DNA of 64,000 nt from Nocardiopsis alborubida (GCF_012396365.1 NZ_JAAXPG010000010.1:62001-126000), one strand, 5' to 3'. Counted from the stretch's first letter, positions 27,285-36,306 are shown. Notes: a model not told the origin generated them from the letters alone. Numbers and translations: made by a program.

Positions 27285-29867
27285 GTGCAGGCAGTACCCA
27301 AGCGACGCGGTCGGAGCATCACCTCCCGCATCCGCGCAATGGTCATGATCCCCACCACCGCCCTGGTGGTGCTCTGGCTGGCCCTCACCGTGGTCCTCGC
27401 CGGAGACGCGGTCATCAAGCGCCTCCGCGCCAACGCCACCGGCGAGCTGGTCGCCCCTGCGGCGATCGGCCTCGTGGACGTGATGCAGGAGCGGTCGCAC
27501 ACGATCGCCCACATCGAGAACCCGGGGAACGCGGAGATCGAGGGCCAGCTGACCGAGGCCCGCGAGAGCACCGACGGCTCCCTGGGCGCGGTCGTGGGCG
27601 AGCTCATCGGCTTCGCCGACATCGCCCCCGGCGAGAGCGGCCACCACATCGAGATGCTGCACATGCAGTACGGCGAGATCGACGCGATCCGCTCGGCGGT
27701 CGACGCGGGCGAGGCCTCCCGCGCCGACGTCCTGGACTACTACAACGAGCTGATCCTGCACGGCGCCGACAGCTTCGACAGCCAGACCCGCGCGGGCGGC
27801 GACGGCAACGACGCGGTCAGCCCGAGCTTCACCGCGACCTACATGTTCCGCGCGGTCGACCTGTTCGCGCAGTCCGACGCCCAGGTCGCCCGCGCCTTCG
27901 CCACCGACGAGCTGACCCTGGAGGACCAGCGCCGGTTCACGGAGCTGGTCGGCTCCTACGAGAGCATGCTCGCGGCCAACGGCCACTACCTGGAGGGCGA
28001 GGGGCAGGAGGCCCGGCTGGAGAACCTGCTGGCGAGCCAGGAGTACGCCGACCTCCAGCGCATGCAGGACGAGATCATCGACCGCCAGGCGACCACCGAG
28101 ACGGTCACCGACCCGGTGACCCTGGTGCCCAGCGAGGTCCAGGACCTGTCCATGCCGGTGGACTACGCCGCGTGGGACGAGGCCTACGACCACGTCCTGT
28201 CCGAGCTCACCGCGATCGGCGCCGACGAGGCCCTGTACGCCGCGGACGTCACCCGCTCCGAGACCAACCAGGCCCTGGTCGTCGCCGTGGCGGGCAGCCT
28301 CGGCGTCGCCGCCGTCATCGGGTTCGCGTTCCTGCTGGCCCGACGCTCCTCCACCCTGCTCACCGAGCGCCTGCTGCGCCTGCGCGACGACTCCAACGAC
28401 ATGGCCGAGCACCGCCTGCCCGACCTCATGCGCCGCCTGCACGCGGGTGAACAGGTGGACACCTGCACGACCGTCCCCCAACTGGTCGCCAGCGACGACG
28501 AGCTCGGCGACGTCGCCAGGGCGTTCAACACCGCCCAGCGCGCCGCCATCGACGAGGCGGTGCAGCAGGCCGAGCTGCGCCAGGGCGTCAACCGCGTGTT
28601 CCTCAACATCGCGCACCGCAGCCAGACGCTGGTCCACCGCCAGCTGCGGCTGCTGGACCGGATGGAGCGCGAGCAGGAGGACCCCGAGCAGCTGGCCCAG
28701 CTGTTCAAGCTCGACCACCTGGCCACCCGTTCCCGCCGCAACGCCGAGAACCTGCTCATCCTGGGCGGCGAGGCGCCGGGCCGCACCTGGCACCGCCCCA
28801 TGCCGCTGATCGACGTGCTGCGCGGCGCCATCTCCGAGTCGGGCGACTACACCCGCGTCAAGCGGGAGCGGATCGCCCGCGTGCACCTCAACGGCCCGGC
28901 CGTGGCCGACGTCATCCACCTGGTAGCCGAGCTGGTCGACAACGCCGCGATGTTCTCGCCGCCGCACACGCACGTGCGCCTGAGCAGCGAGGACGTGCCC
29001 AACGGCGTGACGGTCGAGATCGAGGACCGGGGCCTGGGCATGACCGAGAGCGAGTTCGCCTCGGCGAACGCGCTGCTGGCCGACCCGCCCGAGTTCGACG
29101 TGATGCGCCTCAACGAGAAGATGCGCCTCGGCCTGTTCGTGGTCTCGCACCTGGCCCACCGCCACGGCATCCGCGTGCACCTGCGCCCGTCGCCGTACGG
29201 GGGCGTGCAGGCCATCGTCCTGCTGCCGCACGAGCTGATCTCCGGCGACCGCTCCCCGCTGCCCTCCGACGAGAGCGGCGAGCGCACGTGGGACGTGCGC
29301 GAGATCCTCGACCGCACGCCAGGCGGCGAACTGTCGTCCGGCAGGCGCGTCAAGCCCGTGCTGACCTCGGTGTCCGCTCCGAAGGAGGAGGTTCCCGCCC
29401 GGGAGGACGAGGACTCCGCTGACTCCGCCGGGGGCGAGGGGGATGACGCCCCGGTGGCCGGGAACGCGCCGGAGGGCGGCACGGACCTCCTCGACGCGGG
29501 CGGCGACCACCCCCCGCTGCCCACCCGGACGCCGCTGCCCACCCGGACCCCGGCCGTCAGCGCGGTCCCCGACCCCGACGCCCCCTCCGAGGCCGAGCCG
29601 CCCGCCATGGTCGAGGCGGGCGGGGGACGGCCGCCGCTGCCCAAGCGGCGCCCCCAGGAGAACCTGGCTCCGCAGCTGGCCGCCGACCCCGTGGCCGACA
29701 CCCGGAGCGGTCCCGCGACGGGCGGCGCGTTCTCCGCGAACGCGACCCCGGACGGCCAGGAGCGTCTGGCGCGCCTGCGCCGGAACATGTCCGCGTTCCA
29801 GAAGGGTACGGACCGCGGACGGCGCGAAGGCAAGCAGCAGACCAACGACACCGACAAGGACGCGTAA
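27285..29867 (+). CDS. cvnA: Conservon sensor kinase CvnA (nitrate-sensor-like histidine kinase)
   Basis: An 860-aa membrane sensor protein, the first gene of a complete conservon. One N-terminal helix (about 20-45), a large helical external sensor region (about 50-330) of the nitrate/nitrite-sensing type, a second helix near 335-355, a HAMP-like region, a phosphotransfer-like helix segment (RVFLNIAHRSQTLVHRQL), and an ATPase domain with VAELVDNAAMFSPP (N-box) and VEIEDRGLGM (G1). The last about 220 residues are Pro/Glu/Gly-rich and disordered. The GTG at 27285 has AGGAG just upstream. In Streptomyces, conservons control development and secondary metabolism through the encoded GTPase. Confidence 0.88.
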   Translation: MQAVPKRRGRSITSRIRAMVMIPTTALVVLWLALTVVLAGDAVIKRLRANATGELVAPAAIGLVDVMQERSHTIAHIENPGNAEIEGQLTEARESTDGSLGAVVGELIGFADIAPGESGHHIEMLHMQYGEIDAIRSAVDAGEASRADVLDYYNELILHGADSFDSQTRAGGDGNDAVSPSFTATYMFRAVDLFAQSDAQVARAFATDELTLEDQRRFTELVGSYESMLAANGHYLEGEGQEARLENLLASQEYADLQRMQDEIIDRQATTETVTDPVTLVPSEVQDLSMPVDYAAWDEAYDHVLSELTAIGADEALYAADVTRSETNQALVVAVAGSLGVAAVIGFAFLLARRSSTLLTERLLRLRDDSNDMAEHRLPDLMRRLHAGEQVDTCTTVPQLVASDDELGDVARAFNTAQRAAIDEAVQQAELRQGVNRVFLNIAHRSQTLVHRQLRLLDRMEREQEDPEQLAQLFKLDHLATRSRRNAENLLILGGEAPGRTWHRPMPLIDVLRGAISESGDYTRVKRERIARVHLNGPAVADVIHLVAELVDNAAMFSPPHTHVRLSSEDVPNGVTVEIEDRGLGMTESEFASANALLADPPEFDVMRLNEKMRLGLFVVSHLAHRHGIRVHLRPSPYGGVQAIVLLPHELISGDRSPLPSDESGERTWDVREILDRTPGGELSSGRRVKPVLTSVSAPKEEVPAREDEDSADSAGGEGDDAPVAGNAPEGGTDLLDAGGDHPPLPTRTPLPTRTPAVSAVPDPDAPSEAEPPAMVEAGGGRPPLPKRRPQENLAPQLAADPVADTRSGPATGGAFSANATPDGQERLARLRRNMSAFQKGTDRGRREGKQQTNDTDKDA

Positions 29868-29869
29868 CC

Positions 29870-30325
29870 GTGACGAGTACTCCCGAAAGCGCCCAGCGTG
29901 ACAGTGGAAGCGGCGCGGGCAAGAAGGACATCGACTGGCTGCTGGACGAGCTGCTCGACCGCGCGGTGGGCTCCCGCCACGCGATCGTGCTCTCCGCCGA
30001 CGGGCTGCTGATCGGCCGCTCCCGCGAGCTGGTCAAGGAGGACGCCGAGCACCTGTCCGCGGTGGCGTCCGCGTTCCAGAGCCTGGCCCGGGGCACCGGC
30101 CGCCACTTCGGCGGGGGCGAGGTGCTCCAGACCGTCGTGGAGATGGAGAGCGCGTACCTGTTCGTCACCGGGGCCGGACGGGGGGCGTGCCTGGCGGTGC
30201 TGGCCGAGGAGAGCGCCGACGTCGGCCTCATCGCCTACGAGATGAACGTGCTGGTCGAGCAGGTCGGCCGTTATCTGGACGCCGCGCCCAGACGCGAGGG
30301 CGGTTCCGGGGAAGCCACGCGATAG
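29870..30325 (+). CDS. cvnB: Conservon roadblock/LC7 protein CvnB
   Basis: A 151-aa roadblock/LC7-domain protein: DIDWLLDELLDRAVG, then a beta-strand-rich core with AIVLSADGLLIG and CLAVLAEESADVGLIAYEM. In characterised conservons and in MglB of Myxococcus this fold acts on the partner GTPase. It starts with a GTG only 2 nt after the cvnA stop, so it is translationally coupled. The length is typical of the family. Confidence 0.9.
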   Translation: MTSTPESAQRDSGSGAGKKDIDWLLDELLDRAVGSRHAIVLSADGLLIGRSRELVKEDAEHLSAVASAFQSLARGTGRHFGGGEVLQTVVEMESAYLFVTGAGRGACLAVLAEESADVGLIAYEMNVLVEQVGRYLDAAPRREGGSGEATR

Positions 30326-30333
30326 GGGACGCC

Positions 30334-30777
30334 ATGCAAGCGCACAACGAGTTGCCGCCCGAGGAGGATCCGCACGGCCTGCCCCAGAGGGACGCGGTCG
30401 GCGGGTACGACGAGGGCGCGGCGGCCGGACAGCAGGACGCCGGGCCGCTGGTACGGCCGTACGTGATCGCGCAGGGTCGCGACCACGCCGACACCGTGCA
30501 GCTGGACATGATCAGCGTCGTGATCGCGGCCAAGCGGGTCGAGGTCGACGAGATGGCGCTGGAGCCGGAGCAGATACGCATCCTGGAGCTGTGCCGACGG
30601 CCCCAGTCGGTCGCCGAGGTGTCCGCGCACCTGGACATCCCGGTGGCCGTCGTCAAGGTCCTGCTCAGCGACCTGCTCAACCGCGGCCTCGCGTTGGCCC
30701 GCGCCCCCTACACAGCGAAGAGCCCGGTGAGCCGGGACGTACTCCAGGCGGTTCTCGATGGCATCCAGCGACTCTGA
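30334..30777 (+). CDS. cvnC: Conservon DUF742 protein CvnC
   Basis: A 147-aa DUF742 protein. The N-terminal about 45 residues are acidic and flexible, followed by a winged-helix-like domain: VRPYVIAQGRD, ILELCRRPQSVAEVSAHLDI, VKVLLSDLLNRGL. In conservons this component may bind the kinase or DNA; its exact role is not settled. The ATG at 30334 has AGGGGAC before it. It overlaps cvnD by 20 nt, as in other conservons. Confidence 0.9.
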   Translation: MQAHNELPPEEDPHGLPQRDAVGGYDEGAAAGQQDAGPLVRPYVIAQGRDHADTVQLDMISVVIAAKRVEVDEMALEPEQIRILELCRRPQSVAEVSAHLDIPVAVVKVLLSDLLNRGLALARAPYTAKSPVSRDVLQAVLDGIQRL

Positions 30778-31339
30778 CGACACCCAGGCGCCCTTTCCGG
30801 CGGCGCTCAAGATCCTCGTGGCGGGGGGCTTCGGGGCCGGTAAGACCACGATGGTCGGATCGGTCAGCGAGATCGCGCCGCTGAGTACCGAGGAGGTGAT
30901 GACCGAGGCCAGCTACGGGATCGACGACCTGTCGGGAGTGGAGGCCAAGACGACCACGACCGTGGCACTGGACTTCGGCCGCATCACCATCAACGAGCAC
31001 CTGGTGCTGTACCTGTTCGGCACCCCCGGCCAGGAGCGGTTCTGGTTCATGTGGGAGGAGCTGTCCGAGGGTGCGCTGGGAGCGGTGGTCATCGCCGACA
31101 CCCGCCGCCTGGAGACGTGCTTCGCGGCGGTGGACTTCTTCGAACGGCGCGGCGTGCCGTTCGTGGTGGCGGTGAACTGCTTCGAGGGCGCCCACCGGTA
31201 CGAGCCCGAGGAGGTCCGCGACGCGCTGAGCCTGGACCCCGCGATCCCGGTCGTGCTGTGCGACGCGCGTGAGCGCGAGTCGGCCAAGAGGGTGCTGGTG
31301 ACGCTGGTGAACCGGGTGGCCGAGCGGATGGCCGCCTAG
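30758..31339 (+). CDS. cvnD: Conservon GTPase CvnD
   Basis: A 193-aa Ras-like small GTPase, the output component of the conservon. G1 P-loop GGFGAGKTTMV near residue 28, G3-like FGTPGQERFWFMW near residue 87 (where animal GTPases have DTAGQE), and a G4-like VAVNCFEGAHRY in place of NKxD. These changes are normal for CvnD/MglA-like proteins. It overlaps cvnC by 20 nt. The next gene on the strand starts 463 nt later, beyond a repeat and a terminator, so the conservon is its own unit. Confidence 0.9.
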   Translation: MASSDSDDTQAPFPAALKILVAGGFGAGKTTMVGSVSEIAPLSTEEVMTEASYGIDDLSGVEAKTTTTVALDFGRITINEHLVLYLFGTPGQERFWFMWEELSEGALGAVVIADTRRLETCFAAVDFFERRGVPFVVAVNCFEGAHRYEPEEVRDALSLDPAIPVVLCDARERESAKRVLVTLVNRVAERMAA

Positions 31340-31384
31340 ACGGCCCCCGGGCGGTCGGGGCGGTCGGGGCGGTCTTCTCCGTGA

Positions 31385-31491
31385 CCTCCCCTTCGCTTCG
31401 GCCCGCCCGTCGCCCGCCACCGCCCCCGGAGGCACTGCGCGACGAGGCGGGCCACCACCCCCGACCGGCGCCTACGGCGCAGTCCTGCCCT
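31385..31491 (+). repeat. Second dispersed repeat, copy 1 (downstream of the conservon)
   Basis: A roughly 105-nt sequence related to the one at 36218-36306. It opens with CTTCGCTTCGGCCCGCCCG and contains GAGGCGGGC-ACC and a block like CGACCGGCGCCTACGGCGCAG. The GGCCCGCC and GGCGGGC parts can pair into a stem. It starts 46 nt after the cvnD stop. It is not related to the 55-nt hairpin family. The function is unknown. Confidence 0.6.
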
Positions 31492-31578
31492 CAGCCTCAC
31501 CTCCGCCGCCTCCAGAACCCCGTGGCCCCCGCACACAAGCCGAGGCCGGTTCAGGAACAGGCCCAGGGCTGCTCCACG

Positions 31579-31608
31579 GAAGGGGCGGGGGCCTGTCCCC
31601 CGCCCTTC
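31579..31608 (+). terminator. Terminator-like hairpin downstream of the conservon
   Basis: GAAGGGGCGGGGG at 31579-31591 pairs with CCCCCGCCCTTC at 31597-31608 with one bulged G and a 5-nt loop. It lies 240 nt after cvnD, within a 463-nt gap (31340-31802) that also carries the second-type repeat. No gene is seen in that gap. The oxygenase-like gene starts about 195 nt further on, so its promoter is probably in 31610-31800. Confidence 0.6.
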
Positions 31609-31802
31609 GTGTCGCCCGTCGGGGAGGGACCCGAGGGTTTCGGACGCTCTGCCAGGTTGCGGACACGTTCGGTACCCCGGAACCGCTGTACACAAGGAGC
31701 TTCCAGGTAAAGTGCGCCCCGTGGAGCGCCGCGAGGCGCGCCACACCCCGCAGACCACGGCCCCGTCTGAGCGGGCCCGCACGAAGGTGACTGGAGTTAC
31801 CC

Positions 31803-32801
31803 ATGAAGCGGTTCGAGTGGCGCGACCGGATCCATGCCCTGGACGCCGAGGACGACTGCGAGCAGATCGTGCGCATCCTCAGCAGCCACGAGTTCCCGTG
31901 GGACATCGAACAGGCCCTGGGCCTGGCCCTGTACCGCACCTACGCCGTGCCCAGCGTCGGCGAACTGCTGGCGCACACGCGCGAGTTCACCGAGCGCACG
32001 CAGCACCGCTACGACGACACCGCGCTGATCCTCAACGACATCCTGGAGCACGGATTCGGTCCGGGCCGCGGCCGCGACGCGCTGCGCCGGATGAACCAGA
32101 TGCACCGCTCCTACGACATCAGCAACGACGACTACCGGTACGTCCTGAGCACCTTCGTGGTCATGCCGGTGCGCTGGATCAACGACCACGGCTACGGCTG
32201 GCGCAGGCTGAGCGACCACGAGATCGCCGCCAGCACCAACTACTACCGCAAGCTCGGCAGGCACATGGGGATCAAGGACGTCCCCGAGACCTACGCCGGG
32301 TTCCTCGAACTCTTCGACTCCTACGAACGCGAGCACTTCGCCTACACCGAGGGCGGCCGGGCCGTCTCCGACGCCACCCTGGGGCTGATGGTGGACTTCT
32401 ACCCGGCCTGGCAGCGGCCGCTGGTGCGCCCCTTCACCAGGGCCCTGCTCGACGAACGGCTCATCCGCGCCTTCGGCTACCCCGAGCCCTCGGCCGCCTG
32501 GCGGCGGCTGAGCGAGGGCGCGCTGAGGCTGCGCGCCCGGGTGGTGCGCCTGATGCCGCCGCGCCGGGAGCCGCGCTGGGCCAGGATGAGCCCCAACATC
32601 CGCAGCTACCCCCGGGGCTACGACCCGTCCCGGATCGGCACCTTCCCCCAGGGCTGCCCGGTCCCGCACGGCATGGCGACCCGCGAGGTCCCCGCCACGG
32701 GGGCCCGCGTGCCCGCGCCGGACCAGGCGGTCGCACCGGCCTCCGGGGAGGCCCCCGGCGAGGCGTCCGCACCGCTCTCCGAGGATGACGCGGGGAGGTA
32801 G
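31803..32801 (+). CDS. MpaB-family (DUF2236) oxygenase-like protein, paralog 1
   Basis: A 332-aa all-helical protein of the ER-bound oxygenase MpaB/rubber oxygenase (Lcp) superfamily (DUF2236), which contains haem-dependent oxygenases. Family features include RMNQMHRSYDISNDDY near residue 95, LSTFVVMPVRWIN just after, and a His/Glu-rich helix (DSYEREHFAYTE) near residue 170. About 45 C-terminal residues are Pro/Ala-rich and unstructured. A close paralog follows after 140 nt. Bacterial substrates are mostly unknown; a haem role is known only for some members. The ATG at 31803 follows GGAGT. Confidence 0.75.
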   Translation: MKRFEWRDRIHALDAEDDCEQIVRILSSHEFPWDIEQALGLALYRTYAVPSVGELLAHTREFTERTQHRYDDTALILNDILEHGFGPGRGRDALRRMNQMHRSYDISNDDYRYVLSTFVVMPVRWINDHGYGWRRLSDHEIAASTNYYRKLGRHMGIKDVPETYAGFLELFDSYEREHFAYTEGGRAVSDATLGLMVDFYPAWQRPLVRPFTRALLDERLIRAFGYPEPSAAWRRLSEGALRLRARVVRLMPPRREPRWARMSPNIRSYPRGYDPSRIGTFPQGCPVPHGMATREVPATGARVPAPDQAVAPASGEAPGEASAPLSEDDAGR

Positions 32802-32941
32802 CGCCCCCGGAACCCCTGTACGTTCCCCGCGCCCCGCCTCACAGGCCCCGCACTCCCCTGCGTCCCCGCCTCACGCGCGCCCTCCGCGCCCCGTCCTCCG
32901 TCCCCCGTCCGAACGATCCCCTCTCCCCGAAGGAACCGCAG

Positions 32942-34006
32942 ATGAAGCGTTTCGACCTCAGAGACGAGATCCACCACCTGGACCACGAGGCCGACTGCGT
33001 ACGGATCATGCAGATCCTCAACTCCCAGGAGTTCCCCTGGGACATGGGCCGGGCGCTGGGCATCGCCCTGTACCGCACCTACGCCGTGCCCAGCATCGGC
33101 GAACTCCTGGGCCGGACCAACGAGTTCACCGGCAGCACCCAGAAGCGCTACGACGACACCGCGCTGATCCTCAACAACATGATGCGGTACGGGTTCGAGC
33201 CGGGTCAGGGCCGCGACGCGCTGCGCCGGATGAACCAGATGCACCGCTCCTACGACATCAGCAACGACGACTACCGGTACGTGCTCAGCACGTTCGTGGT
33301 CATGCCGGTGCGCTGGATCAACGACCGCGGCTACGGCTGGCGCAGGCTGAGCGGGCACGAGATCTCCGCGATCACGCACTACTACCGCAGGCTCGGCCGG
33401 TACATGGGGATCAAGGACATCCCCGAGACCTACGAGCAGTTCCGGGACCTCCTCGACTCCTACGAACGCGAGCACTTCGCCTACACCGAGGGCGGCCGGG
33501 CCGTCTCCGACGCCACCCTCGACCTGATGGTGTCCTTCTACCCGCGGCGCGTGTCCGGGCTGGCCCGGAAGTTCTCCATGGCGATCCTGGACGAGTCGCT
33601 CATCGAGACCTTCCGCTACGAGCCGCCCAGCAGGGCCTGGCGCCGGGCGGCGGACCTGGCGCTGAGGCTGCGGGCCCTGGTGGTGCGCCGGATGAAGCCG
33701 CGCGAGGAGCCGCTGTGGGCGGAGGGCAACCCGAACATCCGCAGCTACCCGCAGGGATACGACGTCAACCGGATCGGCACCTTCCCGGCGGGCTGCCCCG
33801 TGGCGCACGACGTGGACCCGGTGGGTCACGAGGAGCTGTACGGCGACGGTGACGGCGGTGGGAAGACCGGTGCTTCCGAGGCCGGTCGGGCCCCGGAGGC
33901 GGCGCGGTCCGCCGCGGCCTCGGAAGCCGTGGAGGCCGCCGCGGCTCCGGAGTCACGGGAGGCTCCGACGGCTCCGGCCGAGACCTCCGCGGACGGACGC
34001 GCGTGA
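32942..34006 (+). CDS. MpaB-family (DUF2236) oxygenase-like protein, paralog 2
   Basis: A 354-aa paralog of the previous gene, aligning along nearly the whole length with an Ala/Glu/Pro-rich C-terminal tail of its own (about 300-354). Two DNA tracts are identical between the paralogs: 73 nt (32071-32143 and 33210-33282) and 67 nt (32314-32380 and 33453-33519), although the flanking sequence differs. GAAGGAACCGCAG precedes the ATG. Its TGA stop overlaps the GTG start of the transporter gene, so the two are co-translated. Confidence 0.75.
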   Translation: MKRFDLRDEIHHLDHEADCVRIMQILNSQEFPWDMGRALGIALYRTYAVPSIGELLGRTNEFTGSTQKRYDDTALILNNMMRYGFEPGQGRDALRRMNQMHRSYDISNDDYRYVLSTFVVMPVRWINDRGYGWRRLSGHEISAITHYYRRLGRYMGIKDIPETYEQFRDLLDSYEREHFAYTEGGRAVSDATLDLMVSFYPRRVSGLARKFSMAILDESLIETFRYEPPSRAWRRAADLALRLRALVVRRMKPREEPLWAEGNPNIRSYPQGYDVNRIGTFPAGCPVAHDVDPVGHEELYGDGDGGGKTGASEAGRAPEAARSAAASEAVEAAAAPESREAPTAPAETSADGRA

Positions 34007-35361
34007 CCGCCGCGCCCACCGCCCGGGGCACGGTCAGCGGGCCCGGCGCTCCGCTGCCCCGTTCCGTGCACGCCTGGTACGGCAGCGGCGCGGTGGCCAC
34101 GGGCATCTTCAACACGGTGCCCGGGCTGCTGCTCCTGATCTACCTGACCGACACGCTCGCGGTGAGCCCCGCCCTGGCCGGGGCGGTGGTGCTCCTGCCC
34201 AAGGTGGTCGATCTTCTGGTCAGTCCGTATATCGGAATCTGGTCGGATAGGACGCGTTCACCCTGGGGCCCGCGACGCCCGTGGATGCTGGCCGGGGCGC
34301 TGACCCTGCCGGTGCTGTTCGCCGCGATGTTCGCCGGGCCGCCGCTGGAGGGGGGCTCCGCCGCGGTGTACGTGGCGGCCGTGTTCGTGGCCGCCGCGCT
34401 GGCCTCGTCGGTGTTCCAGGTGCCGCACACGGCCATGCCCGGGGAGATCACCTCCGACTACCACGAGCGGTCCACGTTCAACACGTGGCGGACCGCGTTC
34501 GTGGGGCTCGCCCTGATGCTGGGCGGCGCCCTGGCCCCGGTCCTCCAGTCGGCCCCCGCGGACCCCGTGACCGGGTACCGGCTGATGGGCCTGCTCATGG
34601 GCTGCGTGGTGCTGGTGTCGATGCTGGGCGCGGTGGTGGGGACGCGCCGGGCGCCGCGCCCGGTGTTCGCGCACCGCACGGAGGGTCTGGCGGCCCAGTT
34701 GCGGGTGGCCTTCGCCCACCGGCACTTCCGGGTGCTCTTCCCCGCCAACCTCCTGATGGCCACGGCGAGCGGCACCATGGTCGCGGGCGTGCCGTATGTG
34801 ACGGCCAACGTCATGGGGAACCCGGGCTACACGAGCGTCCTCATGGTGTGCGTGCTGGTGCCGCTGATCGCTTCGGCCCCGCTGTGGCGGCGGCTGTCCC
34901 TGCGCGTGGACAAGCGCCGCGCCGCCGGGTACGCGGCGGCGGTGTTCGCCCTGGGCGGCCTGGGCCTGCTGCTCATCCCGCTCTGGGGCTTCCCCGGCGC
35001 CGTGCTGTCCTCCGTACTGGTGGGTGTGGGCCTGTCCGGGACGACGCTGCTGCCGTGGTCGATGCTGGCCGACTGCCTGGCCACCACCGACGCGTCCGGG
35101 CGGCGGCAGGGCGGCGTGCTCTCGGGCGTGTGGACCGCCGGGGAGGCCATGGCGCAGTCGGTGGGAACCGGGCTGCTGTCGTTGGCCCTGGCGGTGAGCG
35201 GCTACGTGGAGTCCGGGGCAGGGGATGTGGTCCGGCAGAGCGACGAGGCGCTGCGCGGCATGCTGGTCGGCAGCACGTTGGTGCCCGCCGCGGTGATGCT
35301 GTGCTGCCTGGTGCCGCTGGCGTTCTACCGGCTGACCGCCGAGGAGGCGGGTGCGCGCTGA
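34003..35361 (+). CDS. GPH-type (MFS_2) cation symporter-like transporter
   Basis: A 452-aa transporter with about 12 helices. The motif block VDLLVSPYIGIWSDRTRS followed by WGPRRPWMLAGA matches the glycoside-pentoside-hexuronide:cation symporter (MFS_2) signature after helix 2. The GTG start at 34003 overlaps the stop of the second MpaB-like gene by 4 nt, so oxygenase and transporter are made together. This suggests uptake or export of a substrate or product of the oxygenase pair. It is convergent with dprE2, with only about 64 nt between. Confidence 0.8.
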   Translation: MTAAPTARGTVSGPGAPLPRSVHAWYGSGAVATGIFNTVPGLLLLIYLTDTLAVSPALAGAVVLLPKVVDLLVSPYIGIWSDRTRSPWGPRRPWMLAGALTLPVLFAAMFAGPPLEGGSAAVYVAAVFVAAALASSVFQVPHTAMPGEITSDYHERSTFNTWRTAFVGLALMLGGALAPVLQSAPADPVTGYRLMGLLMGCVVLVSMLGAVVGTRRAPRPVFAHRTEGLAAQLRVAFAHRHFRVLFPANLLMATASGTMVAGVPYVTANVMGNPGYTSVLMVCVLVPLIASAPLWRRLSLRVDKRRAAGYAAAVFALGGLGLLLIPLWGFPGAVLSSVLVGVGLSGTTLLPWSMLADCLATTDASGRRQGGVLSGVWTAGEAMAQSVGTGLLSLALAVSGYVESGAGDVVRQSDEALRGMLVGSTLVPAAVMLCCLVPLAFYRLTAEEAGAR

Positions 35362-35425
35362 CCGGAGGCGCCGCTGGCGCGGCACCCGGCCCCCTCCGCC
35401 ACTGGTCCGCTCCCGGTGTCCGGCC

Positions 35426-36178
35426 TCAGCGGCCCAGGCGGCGCCACAACGGGCGCGGGAGCAGCCGCATCCCCGCGAAGAGGGGTTGGAGCACGCGCGG
35501 TGCCCACACCGTGGTGGCCCCCGAGCGCAGCCCTGCCGACACCGCGTCCGCGACCCGGCCCGGGGTGGCCGGGAAGGGCGCGGGTGCCACGTGCGCCGAC
35601 ATCCGCGTCGGCACGTAGCCCGGCCGCACCACCAGCACCCGCGCGCCGGACCCGTGCAGGGAGTCGGCCAGTCCCTGCGCGAAGCCGTCCAGACCCGCCT
35701 TGGCCGACCCGTACACGAAGTTGAACCTCCGTACCCGCACCCCCGCCACGGAGGAGAGCACCACGAGCGTCCCGTGCCCCTGCTCGCGCAGGCGGGCGGC
35801 CACGGCCAGGTCGGCGGACACGTGCCCGCTGTAGTTGACGGCGGCGGCGCGGGCTGCGGCGGCCGGGTCGGCCTCGTACTCGGACTGCTCGCCCAGCACC
35901 CCGAACGCGTCCACCACCACGTCGAGGTCGCCCACCAGCGCCACCGCGGCCGCCACGGTGCCGGTGTGGGTGTCGGGCAGACCGGCGTCGAAGTCCACCG
36001 AGCGCACCCGCGCCCCGAGCGCGGTGAGCGCGTCCGGAGGGGAGGACACCCCGCCCCGGGCGGCCAGGACCACCTCGCGGGCTCCCTCGCGGACCAGCCG
36101 CTCGACGATGGCCAGGCCGATCTCGCTGCGGCCGCCGAGCAGCAGCACGCTCCGCACCGCTCCCACCGAGTCGCGCAC
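35426..36178 (-). CDS. dprE2: SDR reductase DprE2 (decaprenyl-phospho-2-keto-ribose reductase)
   Basis: A 250-aa short-chain dehydrogenase. The NAD-binding start reads VLLLGGRSEIGLAIV instead of the usual GxxxGIG, as in DprE2. The catalytic Ser lies in VVLSSVAG and the Tyr/Lys pair in FVYGSAKAGLDGF. With DprE1 it turns decaprenyl-phospho-ribose into decaprenyl-phospho-arabinose, the arabinose donor for cell-wall polymers in mycobacteria. The DprE1 and UbiA genes lie just upstream on the same strand, which supports the call. It is separated from dprE1 by 222 nt holding a dispersed repeat. Confidence 0.85.
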   Translation of the reverse strand: MRDSVGAVRSVLLLGGRSEIGLAIVERLVREGAREVVLAARGGVSSPPDALTALGARVRSVDFDAGLPDTHTGTVAAAVALVGDLDVVVDAFGVLGEQSEYEADPAAAARAAAVNYSGHVSADLAVAARLREQGHGTLVVLSSVAGVRVRRFNFVYGSAKAGLDGFAQGLADSLHGSGARVLVVRPGYVPTRMSAHVAPAPFPATPGRVADAVSAGLRSGATTVWAPRVLQPLFAGMRLLPRPLWRRLGR

Positions 36179-36217
36179 GGCTGTCCCCGCCTTTCCGGAA
36201 GTTCGTGTTTCTTCTGG

Positions 36218-36306
36218 GCCTCCGCTTCGCTTCGGCCCGCCCGCCGGGGAGCTCCGCGCCGAGGCGGGCTACCGCCCTCGACCGACGCTACGCGCAGCGC
36301 CTGCCT
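36218..36306 (+). repeat. Second dispersed repeat, copy 2 (between dprE1 and dprE2)
   Basis: A roughly 90-nt sequence related to 31385-31491. The first 25 nt (CCTCCGCTTCGCTTCGGC and on) match with one mismatch. After a variable middle the copies align again through GAGGCGGGC and GACC-ACGC blocks ending in GCGCAG. On the minus strand it lies in the leader of dprE2, so it may affect dprE2 expression or mRNA processing. The gap 36179-36400 holds no gene. Confidence 0.6.

Noticed and set aside
35362..35425. A sixth copy of the palindromic element in the convergent gap before dprE2
   Set aside because: The gap is GC-rich with partial inverted repeats but has none of the family's stem or flank sequence.
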